Assembly (NCBI RefSeq): GCF_000420085.1
Contig: NZ_ATUG01000002.1
Location: forward strand, 1,054,001-1,118,000
Direction: 5' to 3'
DNA length: 64,000 nt
DNA from: Desulfospira joergensenii DSM 10085
Lineage (GTDB): Bacteria > Desulfobacterota > Desulfobacteria > Desulfobacterales > Desulfobacteraceae
The notes under the pieces were generated by a model that had not been told where the DNA came from, made no database searches, and saw only the letters and a program-made list of their open reading frames with translations. This document shows, piece after piece, positions 49,184-58,788 of this stretch (position 1 is the first letter of the stretch; every line of letters starts with the position of its first letter). The position numbers and the translations under genes are program-made.

Positions 49184-50380
49184 ATGGAAGAGGCCATAGA
49201 TTCAGATCAGACATCCCTGGAGACGGACATTCATCATCTGTCATACCGGGACAAGGAAATCATTCTCATTGGTACGGCCCATGTGTCCAGACAGAGCGCC
49301 GAACTCGTGGAAAAAATCATTTTAGAGCAGAATCCGGATACGGTCTGTGTGGAACTCTGCTCCACCCGACTGGGAGCCATCCGGGACGCCGACCGCTGGC
49401 GAAACATGGATATCATCAAGATCATCAAGGAGAAAAAGGCCCTGATGCTGTTCATGAACCTTATTCTGGCCTCTTTCCAGAAAAAAATTGCCGATAAATT
49501 CAAGATCAAACCGGGCCAGGAGATGATCAACGCCATTGAGGCGGCTGAAAAAACCGGAGCCCTGATCAAACCCTCGGACCGGGAGATCCAGACCACCCTT
49601 TCCCGGGTATGGCGGGGCATGGGGTTCTGGGCCAAGTTTAAACTCATGGGTTCCATTGTCTTTTCTTTCGGGAACTCAGATGACATCAAAGAAGAGGATA
49701 TCGAACGGATGAAGCAGGAGGATATTTTAAAAACCCTGCTTTCCGACGTAAAAAAGACCCATCCCATCATTGAAAGGGCCCTGATCGACGAAAGAGACCG
49801 GTATCTGGCCGAAAATATCCGGACTGCGCCGGGGGAGAAGATCCTGGCCGTTGTAGGGGCGGCCCATGTGCCCGGGATAAAGGGATATATCACCAAAGAC
49901 ACCCCCATTGACCTGGCAAAGCTGGATGAAATCCCAGAGGCCGGCCATCTGGGGAAGATCCTAAAATGGCTGATCCCCGGTTTAATCCTGCTGCTCTTTG
50001 CCGCAGGATTCATGATGGAAGGGAAAAATGCAGGAACCGACATGATATGGATCTGGGTGGCGGCCAACGGTATCTTTGCCGGGCTGGGGGCTGTCCTTGC
50101 CCTGGCCCATCCCTATACCATCCTTTCCTCTGTCCTGGCCGCTCCCCTGACTTCCCTGAATCCCATGATCGCTGCCGGATGGGTATCCGGTCTGGTGGAG
50201 GCCTTTTCCCGGAAACCCAAAGTCAGGGATCTGGAAGCCATCCCCAATGATATTGCATCTGTCCGGGGATTCTGGCGGAACAATGTCACCCGGATCCTTT
50301 TGGTGGTCGTATTTACCAATCTGGGCTCGGCCATCGGAACCTGGACGGCGGTTCCCCTGATGCTCAAACTGATCAGCTGA
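49184..50380 (+). CDS. TraB/PrgY-family membrane protein
   Basis: A 398-residue protein of the TraB pheromone-shutdown family. An N-terminal erythromycin-esterase/GumN-like fold carries IILIGTAHVSRQSAELV and a later VVGAAHVPG, and hydrophobic helices occupy about 265-395. Members are membrane-bound, and their enzymatic role is unclear; some are suggested to be proteases. Its last 8 bases overlap a small minus-strand frame. Confidence 0.85.
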   Translation: MEEAIDSDQTSLETDIHHLSYRDKEIILIGTAHVSRQSAELVEKIILEQNPDTVCVELCSTRLGAIRDADRWRNMDIIKIIKEKKALMLFMNLILASFQKKIADKFKIKPGQEMINAIEAAEKTGALIKPSDREIQTTLSRVWRGMGFWAKFKLMGSIVFSFGNSDDIKEEDIERMKQEDILKTLLSDVKKTHPIIERALIDERDRYLAENIRTAPGEKILAVVGAAHVPGIKGYITKDTPIDLAKLDEIPEAGHLGKILKWLIPGLILLLFAAGFMMEGKNAGTDMIWIWVAANGIFAGLGAVLALAHPYTILSSVLAAPLTSLNPMIAAGWVSGLVEAFSRKPKVRDLEAIPNDIASVRGFWRNNVTRILLVVVFTNLGSAIGTWTAVPLMLKLIS

Positions 50381-50588
50381 TATCCTTCCATATTTCGAAC
50401 TTCCGGTCGGATACTGCAAACACCTTTCCCGGTATCGACGGGGATACAGTCCCCTCAATGGTCCTGATCAATACATTTTTCACCGTTGGCTCTATCAGAT
50501 CCTCCAGGGCCGAAAGGTCCTGGACAGGCTGCCGGAATTCTATATGGACGCCCTGCGCATGGCAGACGCCTTTTTCATCTGAACTCAA
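50373..50588 (-). CDS. Possible small protein with TTG start
   Basis: A 71-residue frame beginning MSSDEKGVCHAQGVHIEF, with TTG start and GGAG 5 nt upstream. The composition is protein-like and the frame is not a shadow of another gene (only 8 bp overlap with the TraB-like gene). No family recognised; it could be a gene remnant. Confidence 0.38.
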   Translation of the reverse strand: MSSDEKGVCHAQGVHIEFRQPVQDLSALEDLIEPTVKNVLIRTIEGTVSPSIPGKVFAVSDRKFEIWKDIS

Positions 50589-50686
50589 ATTGACTCCAGC
50601 CTTGCATTTATAATGATTTTCAGCTTATATATGTTCCATATCATGCGGATTATAATTTCAAAACCCAGAAACAGCATCCTTGAACA

Positions 50687-51898
50687 ATGGATATTTACGT
50701 TGCGCGGCAGCCTGTTTTCACAGCAGACAAAAAAATTTTTAGCTATGAGCTTTTGTTCAGGCTCGGCTTTGAGAACGTGTTTCCTGATGTTGACGGTGAT
50801 ACTGCCACCTCAAATGTCCTGACCAACACCTTTTTCTCCTTTGGCCTTGATGAAATTCTTGGAGGCAAACCCGGACTGATCAATTTTACCCGGGAACTGA
50901 TTCTTCAAAGAATTCCCCTGTTCTTTCCCAAGGAACATATCATCATTGAAGTCCTGGAGGACATTGAACCTGAGCCCGAGGTGATCCAGGCTCTTCAGGA
51001 GTTCAAGGAGCAGGGGTTCCGGATCGCCCTGGATGATTTCGTCTACCATGAAAAATTCAAACCCATGCTGGAGTTGTGCGACATCATTAAATTCGACTTG
51101 ATGATGACTCCCCTGGATACCCTGGGCCCTCTTGTAGAAAGGCTCAAAGCCGTTTACCCCGTTACCCTGCTGGCGGAGAAGATAGAGACCCATCAGAAGT
51201 TCGTACAGGCCAGGGACATGGGGTTTGAACTTTTTCAGGGCTATTTTTTCGCCAGACCGGAAATCCTGAGTCAGAAAGAGATTTCCACCAACCAGATCAC
51301 CAAGTTCAAGCTCATTGATCAAGCCGGCCGGACGGATCCGGACCTTGCCCAATTGGAGAACCTGATTAAAAGGGATGTGTCTGTATCCTTCAAACTGCTC
51401 AAATTCATGAACTCCGCCTATTTTCTCCGCCCCGCCCCCATCGATACCATTAAAGAGGCCATCCTGGTTCTGGGAATTAATGAGTTACGCAAATTCATCA
51501 GCCTGGTGGTCCTGTCCGATCTCAACGACAACAAACCGAGTGAACTGGTCCGCCTGGCCATGATCCGTGCCAGGATGTGCGAACAATGCGGGACCGTCCT
51601 GAGAACCCGGTTTTCCACAGAGGAGCTTTTCACCATCGGACTTTTTTCGTCCATTGACGCCATCCTGGACATGCCCATGTACATGATCCTGGAGCAACTC
51701 TCTTTTTCTGAGAAGATCACCCATGCCCTTCTTGGATTTGACAAACAGTTCAGGCAGATCCTGGCCCTGGTCATTGGTTTTGAAAAAGGGAACTGGGACC
51801 ATCGTCTCTTTCATCTTTACCAGGGGAAAAAGATCCTGTCCAAGCTGCCGGAATTTTACCGGGAAGCGGTTTTTATGGCGGATTCTTTCTTCACCTGA
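50687..51898 (+). CDS. EAL-like and HDOD domain signalling protein
   Basis: A 403-residue YuxH-type protein. The N-terminal half (about 1-200) has the EAL fold (YVARQPVFTADKKIFSYELL, IALDDFVYHEKF, LAEKIETHQKF) but the signature EAL reads ELL and several metal ligands differ, so c-di-GMP hydrolysis is unlikely. The C-terminal half is an HDOD domain (SVSFKLLKFMNSAYFL, LGINELRKFISLVVL). Such proteins act as signalling adaptors. It appears monocistronic. Confidence 0.88.
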   Translation: MDIYVARQPVFTADKKIFSYELLFRLGFENVFPDVDGDTATSNVLTNTFFSFGLDEILGGKPGLINFTRELILQRIPLFFPKEHIIIEVLEDIEPEPEVIQALQEFKEQGFRIALDDFVYHEKFKPMLELCDIIKFDLMMTPLDTLGPLVERLKAVYPVTLLAEKIETHQKFVQARDMGFELFQGYFFARPEILSQKEISTNQITKFKLIDQAGRTDPDLAQLENLIKRDVSVSFKLLKFMNSAYFLRPAPIDTIKEAILVLGINELRKFISLVVLSDLNDNKPSELVRLAMIRARMCEQCGTVLRTRFSTEELFTIGLFSSIDAILDMPMYMILEQLSFSEKITHALLGFDKQFRQILALVIGFEKGNWDHRLFHLYQGKKILSKLPEFYREAVFMADSFFT

Positions 51899-51945
51899 AG
51901 ATTCCGGTCAAAGGGGCAGATCCATTTGCCACGATCTAACGGTCT

Positions 51946-52668
51946 TCAGCGTTTTTTCCGGGCGAATTTCTGGATACAGGCGGGATACAGCTCCCATTCC
52001 TTTTCCAGTCCTTTCTTTTTGACGTCTTCCAGACTGTCCGTGTCCTCGATCTCAAAGGCCTTCTGGCCGATGATGGGGCCGGTGTCCTCACCGTAGTCGA
52101 TGAAATGAACCGTGCACCCGCCGACCTTGCACCCGTACCGGAAGGTATCTCCGTACCCGTCTGTACCGGGAAATGCAGGGAGCAGGGCAGGATGGATGTT
52201 CATGATTTTATGGTGACCGGGCCGGGTGTTGATGCGGTCGATGAAATAGGGGGTCAACACCCGCATGAATCCGGCCAGGACCAAAAGATCGATGTCATAG
52301 GCAGAGATCCGGTCCAGAAGCTTTTTTTCGGCCACGGCCCTGGACTTCAGGAAGAGTTCCACCCTTTCCCGGGCCGTATCCGCCGGCATGAGGCGCTGCT
52401 TTTCAAGGATCTCAGCCAGGTCAAAGTCCTGAGGCAGGTCCAGGTCGTTTATCCCCTTTTTACAGGACCGGATGATTGGGTCGTAATCCACAACAAAGGT
52501 TTCTATCCCTGCAGCCTCAGCCCTTTCCAGTCCTTTTACCCCGGGGGTGTCCGAGCCGGTGAACAGGATTTCAGCATCGATTCTGCCTGCCCGGCATGCA
52601 TCGATGATGGCCTGGAGGTTGGTGCCCCCCCCGGATATCAGGGTTCCGATTTTGATCTTGTCTGCCAT
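51946..52668 (-). CDS. purN: Phosphoribosylglycinamide formyltransferase
   Basis: A 240-residue folate-dependent GAR transformylase. It has IGTLISGGGTNLQAIID, LAGFMRVLTPYFI, the catalytic MNIHPALLPAFPG (Asn, His) and VHFIDYGEDTGPII with the catalytic Asp. It transfers formyl from 10-formyl-THF in purine synthesis. It is slightly longer than E. coli PurN owing to an insert near residues 70-115. The start is 18 bp after the small Cys-rich gene's stop. Confidence 0.94.
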   Translation of the reverse strand: MADKIKIGTLISGGGTNLQAIIDACRAGRIDAEILFTGSDTPGVKGLERAEAAGIETFVVDYDPIIRSCKKGINDLDLPQDFDLAEILEKQRLMPADTARERVELFLKSRAVAEKKLLDRISAYDIDLLVLAGFMRVLTPYFIDRINTRPGHHKIMNIHPALLPAFPGTDGYGDTFRYGCKVGGCTVHFIDYGEDTGPIIGQKAFEIEDTDSLEDVKKKGLEKEWELYPACIQKFARKKR

Positions 52669-52686
52669 GGGTGGATCCTCCTTTGT

Positions 52687-52908
52687 CTACTGATTTCCGT
52701 AACCGTTCTGTGCCCCGCAGTCCGGGCATTCCCAGGTAATCCCGTTGCAGGTCATGCCCCACTGGTTTTCGTACATGCAGGCCTGGCAAATGGAAAAGCC
52801 GCACCGGCACTGCCAGCAGAACATGAACTGCCCGCTGCAGCAGTCGCACTGCTTCTCGCATTTGTGGCGCCGGCCTTTTCTGGTATCTTTGGCCTGTTTA
52901 TCCCTCAT
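52687..52908 (-). CDS. Small cysteine-rich (zinc-binding) protein
   Basis: A 73-residue protein with a basic N-terminus and 13 Cys in several CxxC-like pairs (CEKQCDCCSG, CWQCRCGFSICQAC, CPDCGAQNGYG). The pattern suggests two zinc ribbons or knuckles. AAGGA is 7 nt upstream of the ATG. Upstream of and probably co-transcribed with purN. Function unknown. Confidence 0.7.
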   Translation of the reverse strand: MRDKQAKDTRKGRRHKCEKQCDCCSGQFMFCWQCRCGFSICQACMYENQWGMTCNGITWECPDCGAQNGYGNQ

Positions 52909-52971
52909 ATAAATTCCTTCTCCTTTTCCTCAAAAGATAGTATATATGCCTAAAATTGAAGAAAATTCAAC

Positions 52972-55713
52972 ATGGAATTAAATAATATGGCAGACTCCAA
53001 AAAGATCTTTCTCATTGACGGCAGTGCATTTTTATACCGGGCATTCCATGCCATCCGGAGCCTTTCCACGGCCAAGGGCCATCCCACCAACGCCACCTTC
53101 GGCTTTACCCGGATTTTATTAAAATTGTTAAAGGAAAAGCAACCCGAATATGCGGCAATGCTTTTTGATGTCAAGGGACCCACTTTCCGCCATTCCATGT
53201 ATGAGGACTATAAGGCCAACCGTCCGCCCATGCCCGATGAGCTGGCCGCCCAGATACCGGACATCAAACGGGTGACCTCGGCCCTGAACATCCCCATTGT
53301 CCAGAAAATGGGATATGAGGCCGATGACCTTGTGGGAACCTTTGCCCGGATCGCCCAGGAAGAGAACTTTGAGGTGGTCATGGTTACCGGAGACAAGGAC
53401 TTTATTCAGCTGGTGACGGACCGCTGCAGCCTCTGGGACCCCATGAAGGACACCCATACCGGCGCCGATGACATCCGGGCGGACATGGGCATTGAACCGG
53501 CCCGGTTTATTGATGTGCTGGGGCTGGCCGGGGACACCTCGGACAATATCCCCGGCGTCCAGGGAGTGGGGCCCAAAACCGCCCTGAAACTGGTTTCGGA
53601 ATTCGGAAGCATTGAGAATCTCTATGACAACCTGGACAGCCTGGCCAAAAAGAAAAAACTTCACGAAAACCTTTCCGCCTCCAAGGACCTGGTATTCTTG
53701 AGCCGGGACCTGGCCACCATTGACCGCAAGGTTCCGGTGAAGGAAACCATGTCGGATTTCAGGCTCAAGCCCTTTGACACCAAAAAGGCCTTTGAACTTT
53801 TTCAGGAATTTGAATTTAAAACCCTGGCTTCGGAATTTGCCGGCACAGCCGACAAGTCCGAAAAGGTTTATAAGCTGATCACCACTTCCCAGGAGCTGGA
53901 AAAGCTGGCCCATGTTCTTCAAAACAAAGGCATCTTTGCCGTTGATACGGAAACCACGGGCAAGGACCCCATGCGGGCCGAGCTGGTGGGAATCTCTTTT
54001 TCCTATATGGAAAACACCGGATTCTACATCCCCGTCGGCCATCTTAGTTCATCCGGAGAGGAAGAAGAGGAGGCCAGTGAGCCGGAAACGGAACCCCTGG
54101 ATTTTGAGCAGCCCTCAAAAGAAGAGATCCTCAGGATTTTCAAGCCCATTCTCGAAGATCCCGAAGTCCGGAAGGTGGGGCAGAACATCAAGTACGACTA
54201 CATTGTTCTGGCCAGGTATGGTATTTCCATGCAGGGCATCTTCTTTGACACCATGATCGCCTCTTACCTGCTCAACCCCTCCACCCGGGGGCACAGCCTG
54301 GACCGGATCGCCATGAACCTTTTCGGGTACAAGATGATCTCCTATGAAGAGGTGGCCGGCAAGGGCAAGGACCAGATCTCCTTTGCCCGGGTTCCCCTTT
54401 CCCAGGCCGCAGACTATGCCGCCGAAGACGCCGACCTCACCTTCATGGCCTATGAAACATTGTCCAAAAAGATCCAGGAAAAGGGACTTGCCGACCTGTT
54501 CAACCGGATTGAAGTTCCCCTGATTCCGGTTCTGGGAAACATGGAGATGGCTGGGATCAAAGTGGACCGGGAAAACCTGGCGGAACTGTCCCAGACCTTT
54601 ACCCGGGAACTTTCTGCCCTTGAAAAAGAGATATACGCGCTTGCCGGAGAAGAGTTCAATATCAATTCCTCCCAGCAGCTGGGCGCCATCCTCTTTGACA
54701 AGCTGAAACTCAAGTCCGTGAAAAAGACCCGGAAAAGAACGGGATATTCCACGGACGTCCAGGTCCTGACCGTCCTGGCCAAGACCCATGAACTTCCGGA
54801 AAGACTGCTCCGATACCGGACCCTGGGCAAACTGCTGTCCACCTATGTGAACGCTTTGCAGAAATTGATTCATCCGGAAACCGGCCGGATTCACACCTCA
54901 TTCAACCAGACCATCACGGTCACGGGAAGGCTCTCCAGCTCAAATCCCAACCTCCAGAACATTCCCGTGAGAAAACCCGAAGGCAAGAAAATCCGGAAGA
55001 CATTCATCCCAAAGGATGGGCATACTCTGATCTCGGCGGATTATTCCCAGATCGAACTGCGGATTCTGGCCCATTGCGCTGAAGATGAGATCCTCATCGA
55101 ATCCTTTAACCAGGATGAGGATATCCATACCCGGACCGCCCTGGAGGTGTTTCAGGTGATCCCGGAATTTGTTACGGATGAACTGAGAAATCAGGCCAAG
55201 GCCATCAACTTCGGGATCGTTTACGGCATGGGGGCCTTTAAGCTGGCCAGCGAACTGAATATCAGCCGGAAAATGGCCGCCACCTATATTGAAAATTATT
55301 TTAAGCGCTATTCCGGGGTCAAGAATTTCATTGATTCCTGTATCGAAGAAACCAAGAAAACCTGTGAGACATCCACCATTTTCGGCCGGAAAAGGCGCCT
55401 GGACGATATCCGCTCTTCCAATGCAAACCTAAGAAACTTTGCCCAGAGGGCAGCCATCAACACCCCTATCCAGGGCAGCGCAGCCGATCTCATCAAGCTG
55501 GCCATGATCCGGATGGAAGCGGCCCTTGTGAAAAACAGGATGAGTTCGAAGATGCTGCTTTCGGTCCACGACGAAATCATATTTGAGACCCCCCTGGAAG
55601 AAAAAGAGGATCTGATCACCCTGGCAGGGGAGATCATGGAAAATGTTCACCCCTTAAAAGTGCCCCTCAAGGTCAATTTCGGATCCGGGAGCAGTTGGGC
55701 AGAGGCACACTAA
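52972..55713 (+). CDS. polA: DNA polymerase I
   Basis: A 913-residue three-domain polymerase. The 5' nuclease covers about 1-290 (IFLIDGSAFLYRAFHAIRS, VTGDKDFIQLV, GDTSDNIPGVQGVGPKTA). The 3'-5' proofreading domain (about 300-510) keeps its first acidic pair (AVDTETTGKDP) and so looks active. The polymerase domain has motif A ISADYSQIELRILAH, motif B RNQAKAINFGIVYGMG and motif C LSVHDEIIFE. ATG 52972 is used; ATG 52987 (MADSKK) is an alternative. A dispersed repeat starts just after the stop. Confidence 0.96.
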   Translation: MELNNMADSKKIFLIDGSAFLYRAFHAIRSLSTAKGHPTNATFGFTRILLKLLKEKQPEYAAMLFDVKGPTFRHSMYEDYKANRPPMPDELAAQIPDIKRVTSALNIPIVQKMGYEADDLVGTFARIAQEENFEVVMVTGDKDFIQLVTDRCSLWDPMKDTHTGADDIRADMGIEPARFIDVLGLAGDTSDNIPGVQGVGPKTALKLVSEFGSIENLYDNLDSLAKKKKLHENLSASKDLVFLSRDLATIDRKVPVKETMSDFRLKPFDTKKAFELFQEFEFKTLASEFAGTADKSEKVYKLITTSQELEKLAHVLQNKGIFAVDTETTGKDPMRAELVGISFSYMENTGFYIPVGHLSSSGEEEEEASEPETEPLDFEQPSKEEILRIFKPILEDPEVRKVGQNIKYDYIVLARYGISMQGIFFDTMIASYLLNPSTRGHSLDRIAMNLFGYKMISYEEVAGKGKDQISFARVPLSQAADYAAEDADLTFMAYETLSKKIQEKGLADLFNRIEVPLIPVLGNMEMAGIKVDRENLAELSQTFTRELSALEKEIYALAGEEFNINSSQQLGAILFDKLKLKSVKKTRKRTGYSTDVQVLTVLAKTHELPERLLRYRTLGKLLSTYVNALQKLIHPETGRIHTSFNQTITVTGRLSSSNPNLQNIPVRKPEGKKIRKTFIPKDGHTLISADYSQIELRILAHCAEDEILIESFNQDEDIHTRTALEVFQVIPEFVTDELRNQAKAINFGIVYGMGAFKLASELNISRKMAATYIENYFKRYSGVKNFIDSCIEETKKTCETSTIFGRKRRLDDIRSSNANLRNFAQRAAINTPIQGSAADLIKLAMIRMEAALVKNRMSSKMLLSVHDEIIFETPLEEKEDLITLAGEIMENVHPLKVPLKVNFGSGSSWAEAH

Positions 55714-55714
55714 A

Positions 55715-55740
55715 CAATGAATAATGGAGAATTGACAATT
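55715..55740 (+). repeat. Dispersed A/T-rich repeat at a stop codon (copy C)
   Basis: CAATGAATAATGGAGAATTG followed by ACAATT begins 2 bp after the polA stop codon. It matches copy B (22176-22202, opposite strand) at 24 of 26 positions. Confidence 0.6.
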
Positions 55741-55792
55741 TGGCTTGTGCTCTGATTTCAGCGACTGACTTTTCCCAGATAATGGAGCGGTT

Positions 55793-56611
55793 ATGACAGA
55801 CCGGATCGGGATCGTAATTAAAAACGAAGAGTATGCCCAGGAAAAGGCCGGGGAATTGGTCCGAACCCTGGGTGAGAAATGCGTGGTTATTGACACCCGG
55901 GATTCCGGAAAGATCCCCGATGATCTTCTCTGTCTCGTGGTCCTGGGCGGAGACGGCACATTTCTGCACGTGGCCCGGTTCATTGAAGACCGGGACATCC
56001 CCCTCATGGGGGTCAAATTCGGGGAAGTCGGGTTTCTGGCCGAAACTACCGAAGAGCGCCTTTACCAGGCCATTGAGTCTGTATTCAAAAAAGAGTATCT
56101 GATCCAGGAACGGACCCGGCTGGATATCAAAGTGGTCCGGAACGGGGAACGGATCGTGGATGTGGATGTGCTCAACGATGCCGTGATCAATAAATCCGCC
56201 CTGTCCCGCCTGGCCTCCTGCGCCGTTTTTCTGGACGGCAACTATTTGACCACCTTCAGGGCAGACGGCCTGATCGTGGCCACGCCCACGGGATCCACAG
56301 CCTATTCCCTGGCGGCCGGAGGGCCGGTGGTCCACCCGGAGGTTCCCTCCATTATCCTGACGCCCATCTGCCCCTTTACCCTGACCAACCGGCCTCTGCT
56401 CATCCCGGACTCCACTCCCATTGAGATCCGTCTGGAAGGCAGTCCCGAAGACATGATCCTGACCCTTGACGGACAGGAGGGATTTGATATGGATCCCGGG
56501 GACAAGATCTTCATCAAAAAAAGCCGGAACATCATTAAGATGATCTCCTTTGAAAATCAATCCTATTTCAAGGTGCTCAAGACAAGGCTTCATTGGAGCG
56601 GGGGAAAGTAA
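55793..56611 (+). CDS. nadK: NAD kinase
   Basis: A 272-residue ATP-NAD kinase with the catalytic LVVLGGDGTFLHVAR, GVKFGEVGFLAE (a variant of GxNxGxxGFL with Lys-Phe in the middle), and ATPTGSTAYSLAAGGP. It phosphorylates NAD+ to NADP+. It starts 79 bp after polA and may share its transcript. Confidence 0.94.
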   Translation: MTDRIGIVIKNEEYAQEKAGELVRTLGEKCVVIDTRDSGKIPDDLLCLVVLGGDGTFLHVARFIEDRDIPLMGVKFGEVGFLAETTEERLYQAIESVFKKEYLIQERTRLDIKVVRNGERIVDVDVLNDAVINKSALSRLASCAVFLDGNYLTTFRADGLIVATPTGSTAYSLAAGGPVVHPEVPSIILTPICPFTLTNRPLLIPDSTPIEIRLEGSPEDMILTLDGQEGFDMDPGDKIFIKKSRNIIKMISFENQSYFKVLKTRLHWSGGK

Positions 56612-56670
56612 TCTCCAAGAATGCATAAAAATTTGAGAAAAAAGATGAAATCTTTCTGATGTTTGCAACG

Positions 56671-56700
56671 CCAGGGGAAAATAAGGATGGGATCCCCTGG
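56671..56700. other. Hairpin between the convergent nadK and radical SAM genes
   Basis: CCAGGGGA (56671-56678) pairs with TCCCCTGG (56693-56700) over a 14-nt loop. There is no T-tract on either side; a weak bidirectional stop is possible. Confidence 0.35.
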
Positions 56701-56725
56701 ACTGCCGTGGTCCGGCCCGGGGAAT

Positions 56726-58030
56726 TTATTCTCCGGAATCTGCCATGGATCTGTTGACCTGGATGAGGACATTCCTTCTCAAGGACAGATCATCAATGAG
56801 ATCTTCTATATCTTCCCCATCCAGTTCAGGCGAAATATAGTAGGGGTTTTCAAAGAGTCCGGCCGGCTCCCGGATTCCTTTGTCCACATTGGCCAGGATC
56901 CTCCGGCGCCATCCAAACACGCCGATATTGACCCATACGGCCTTGATTTCAGGATAGGCATCCACAACGTCCAGGGTTTCCCGGATGGAAGTCATGGTTT
57001 CCCCCGGGGCGCCGATGACAAGGGAAACACCAAAATCCATGCCCGACCCCTTTAGATTGTCCAGGGCCGTTACAATATCCTCGGTCCTGTATCCCCGGTT
57101 CAGGTTGGACAGCATCCTGGGAGAAGCAGTTTCCATGGCCAGGCCCACAAAGGAACACCCGGAAGCCCTGAGCAGATCGCAGAACTCCCTGGAAAACCCC
57201 AGGGGTTTGAAGGTACCTGACCGCCAGTCCACGTCCAGGTTCTCCTGGATCATCTTTTTGCAGATGGATTTTGCATGGGTGATGGGGCAGTTGAAGCTGT
57301 TGTCTGAAAAGTTGATCCGCCTGGATCCTGTCACCCGTTTTACGTATTTGATTTCCTCCACGACCCTGGAAGAGGATTTGAGCCGGTAGCGGTGATCCTG
57401 ACTGTCGGAACAGAAAAAGCAGTCAAGGGAGCATCCTTTTTTGGTGGAAACTCCCCAGGGGATGTCCAGTTCATTGTACCTGGCCGGTTCAAACAGCTCG
57501 TAGGCCGGCATGGATACTCCGTCCAGGTCCATTATCCTGTCCCCGGTCTCCGTGAATGTCCTGTCCCCGCGCAGGATCACAGAGCCGGGAATCCCGGAGA
57601 TCGGTTCTCCCCGGGATAGTTTCGACAGAAAAAGGGGAAACGAGACTTCTCCCTCCCCCCTGAGACCGTATTCAATCTCGAGATATATCAGCCAGTCTTC
57701 AGAGAAAAAATTAAATCCGGCCCCGCCGGCGATAATCCTGGCATTTGATTTTTTTTTGATGGTATCGACAATCTGCTTTATCTTTGCCTTTGGACCATCC
57801 ATCTTTGTGGCCCCGCCTTCATCCTGCCCCAGGGTTATGGGGATGGAAATGCCGGCCACATCCGGTTCAAACGAACTGAGAAGATATCCAAGCCTGCCGG
57901 GATCAGATCCGTTAAACAGGCAGTCAAACACTTTTACATCGTGCCCCTCCTTAAGGGCGGCGCCCGCGATATAGGCGGGACCCACCGGGGTCATGGGGAT
58001 AAAACCGGCTGAAATAATCAAAACCTTCAT
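56726..58030 (-). CDS. B12-binding-domain radical SAM protein
   Basis: From ATG 58030 (GGGAGG 5 nt upstream) the protein has 434 residues. An N-terminal cobalamin-binding-like Rossmann domain (about 1-140) lacks an obvious DxHxxG motif. The radical SAM cluster motif is C200, C204, C207 (GCSLDCFFCS) and the TIM-barrel continues to about residue 390. The general type covers methyltransferases and ring-forming enzymes. No substrate is suggested by neighbours: nadK is convergent and leuD is 230 bp upstream behind a terminator. Confidence 0.85.
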   Translation of the reverse strand: MKVLIISAGFIPMTPVGPAYIAGAALKEGHDVKVFDCLFNGSDPGRLGYLLSSFEPDVAGISIPITLGQDEGGATKMDGPKAKIKQIVDTIKKKSNARIIAGGAGFNFFSEDWLIYLEIEYGLRGEGEVSFPLFLSKLSRGEPISGIPGSVILRGDRTFTETGDRIMDLDGVSMPAYELFEPARYNELDIPWGVSTKKGCSLDCFFCSDSQDHRYRLKSSSRVVEEIKYVKRVTGSRRINFSDNSFNCPITHAKSICKKMIQENLDVDWRSGTFKPLGFSREFCDLLRASGCSFVGLAMETASPRMLSNLNRGYRTEDIVTALDNLKGSGMDFGVSLVIGAPGETMTSIRETLDVVDAYPEIKAVWVNIGVFGWRRRILANVDKGIREPAGLFENPYYISPELDGEDIEDLIDDLSLRRNVLIQVNRSMADSGE

Positions 58031-58154
58031 GAAGGCCTCCCTGGTCAATGATGGGAAACGGCGGAATTTCAGGATATTCCCAGCTGAAATGAGAGATAAT
58101 TATTCTATAGCACGGAAAAGAGGTGATGTAAAATATTCCTCCCGGCTTTTGCAA

Positions 58155-58197
58155 GGAAAAAAGGCAGACTGGGAAATTGGATTCCCAGTCTGCCTTT
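58155..58197 (-). terminator. Intrinsic terminator of the leuCD unit
   Basis: On the minus strand a perfect 16-bp stem (58197-58182 with 58175-58160, arm AAAGGCAGACTGGGAA) has a 6-nt loop and is followed by a run of T. It lies about 60 bp downstream of the leuD stop. Confidence 0.92.
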
Positions 58198-58259
58198 GGG
58201 TCGGACTTACTTGTTTTGAAGTTTAGCTTCCATTTATGAGGTTTTTTGCAGCGCCGGGT

Positions 58260-58778
58260 TCAATAGTTCTGATCTGCGTACTCCACCCATCCACCGGTCC
58301 TGACCAGGGCCCGGTCAAACTCGGATATGGAAAAGGGCAGGGCCAGGTCCCCCGGACTGACCCGGATCAGGGATGCATCCAGGTCCACGGCGATTTTTGC
58401 TCCTTTTCCGGCACAGGCATCAAAAAGGGTCTGGATATCCTCTTCGGGAAGCTCGATGGCCAGCATGCCGCAGTTGAACATGTTCTGGCGGAATATCCTG
58501 GCAAAACTCCGGGCAATGACCACGTTGATGCCGTTGACCTCCAGGGCCCAGGGGGCATGTTCCCGGGAGGAACCGCACCCGAAATTTTCCCGGGTAAGGA
58601 CCACGGCCTTTTCTTTAAGATCTTTTTCCGGATGAAATCCCTCTAAAGTTAAATCTTCCAGAAGGTGGGGCTTCATGGCAATTTTCTCAATTTCCGTGAG
58701 ATATTTTGCAGGGATGATTTCATCGGTATTGATATCGGACCGGTCCAGGCACAGGACTTTTCCTTTGAATTCTTTCAT
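58260..58778 (-). CDS. leuD: 3-isopropylmalate dehydratase small subunit (LeuD-like)
   Basis: A 172-residue swivel-domain subunit with DRSDINTDEIIPAKYLTEIE (the last part lies in the substrate-recognition loop) and the diagnostic TRENFGCGSSREHAPWALE. With LeuC it isomerises 2-isopropylmalate to 3-isopropylmalate, or related malates such as homoaconitate or citramalate. ATG 58778 has AGGAGG 6 nt upstream and follows the leuC stop by 10 bp. Confidence 0.9.
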   Translation of the reverse strand: MKEFKGKVLCLDRSDINTDEIIPAKYLTEIEKIAMKPHLLEDLTLEGFHPEKDLKEKAVVLTRENFGCGSSREHAPWALEVNGINVVIARSFARIFRQNMFNCGMLAIELPEEDIQTLFDACAGKGAKIAVDLDASLIRVSPGDLALPFSISEFDRALVRTGGWVEYADQNY

Positions 58779-58788
58779 GAATGGCCTC

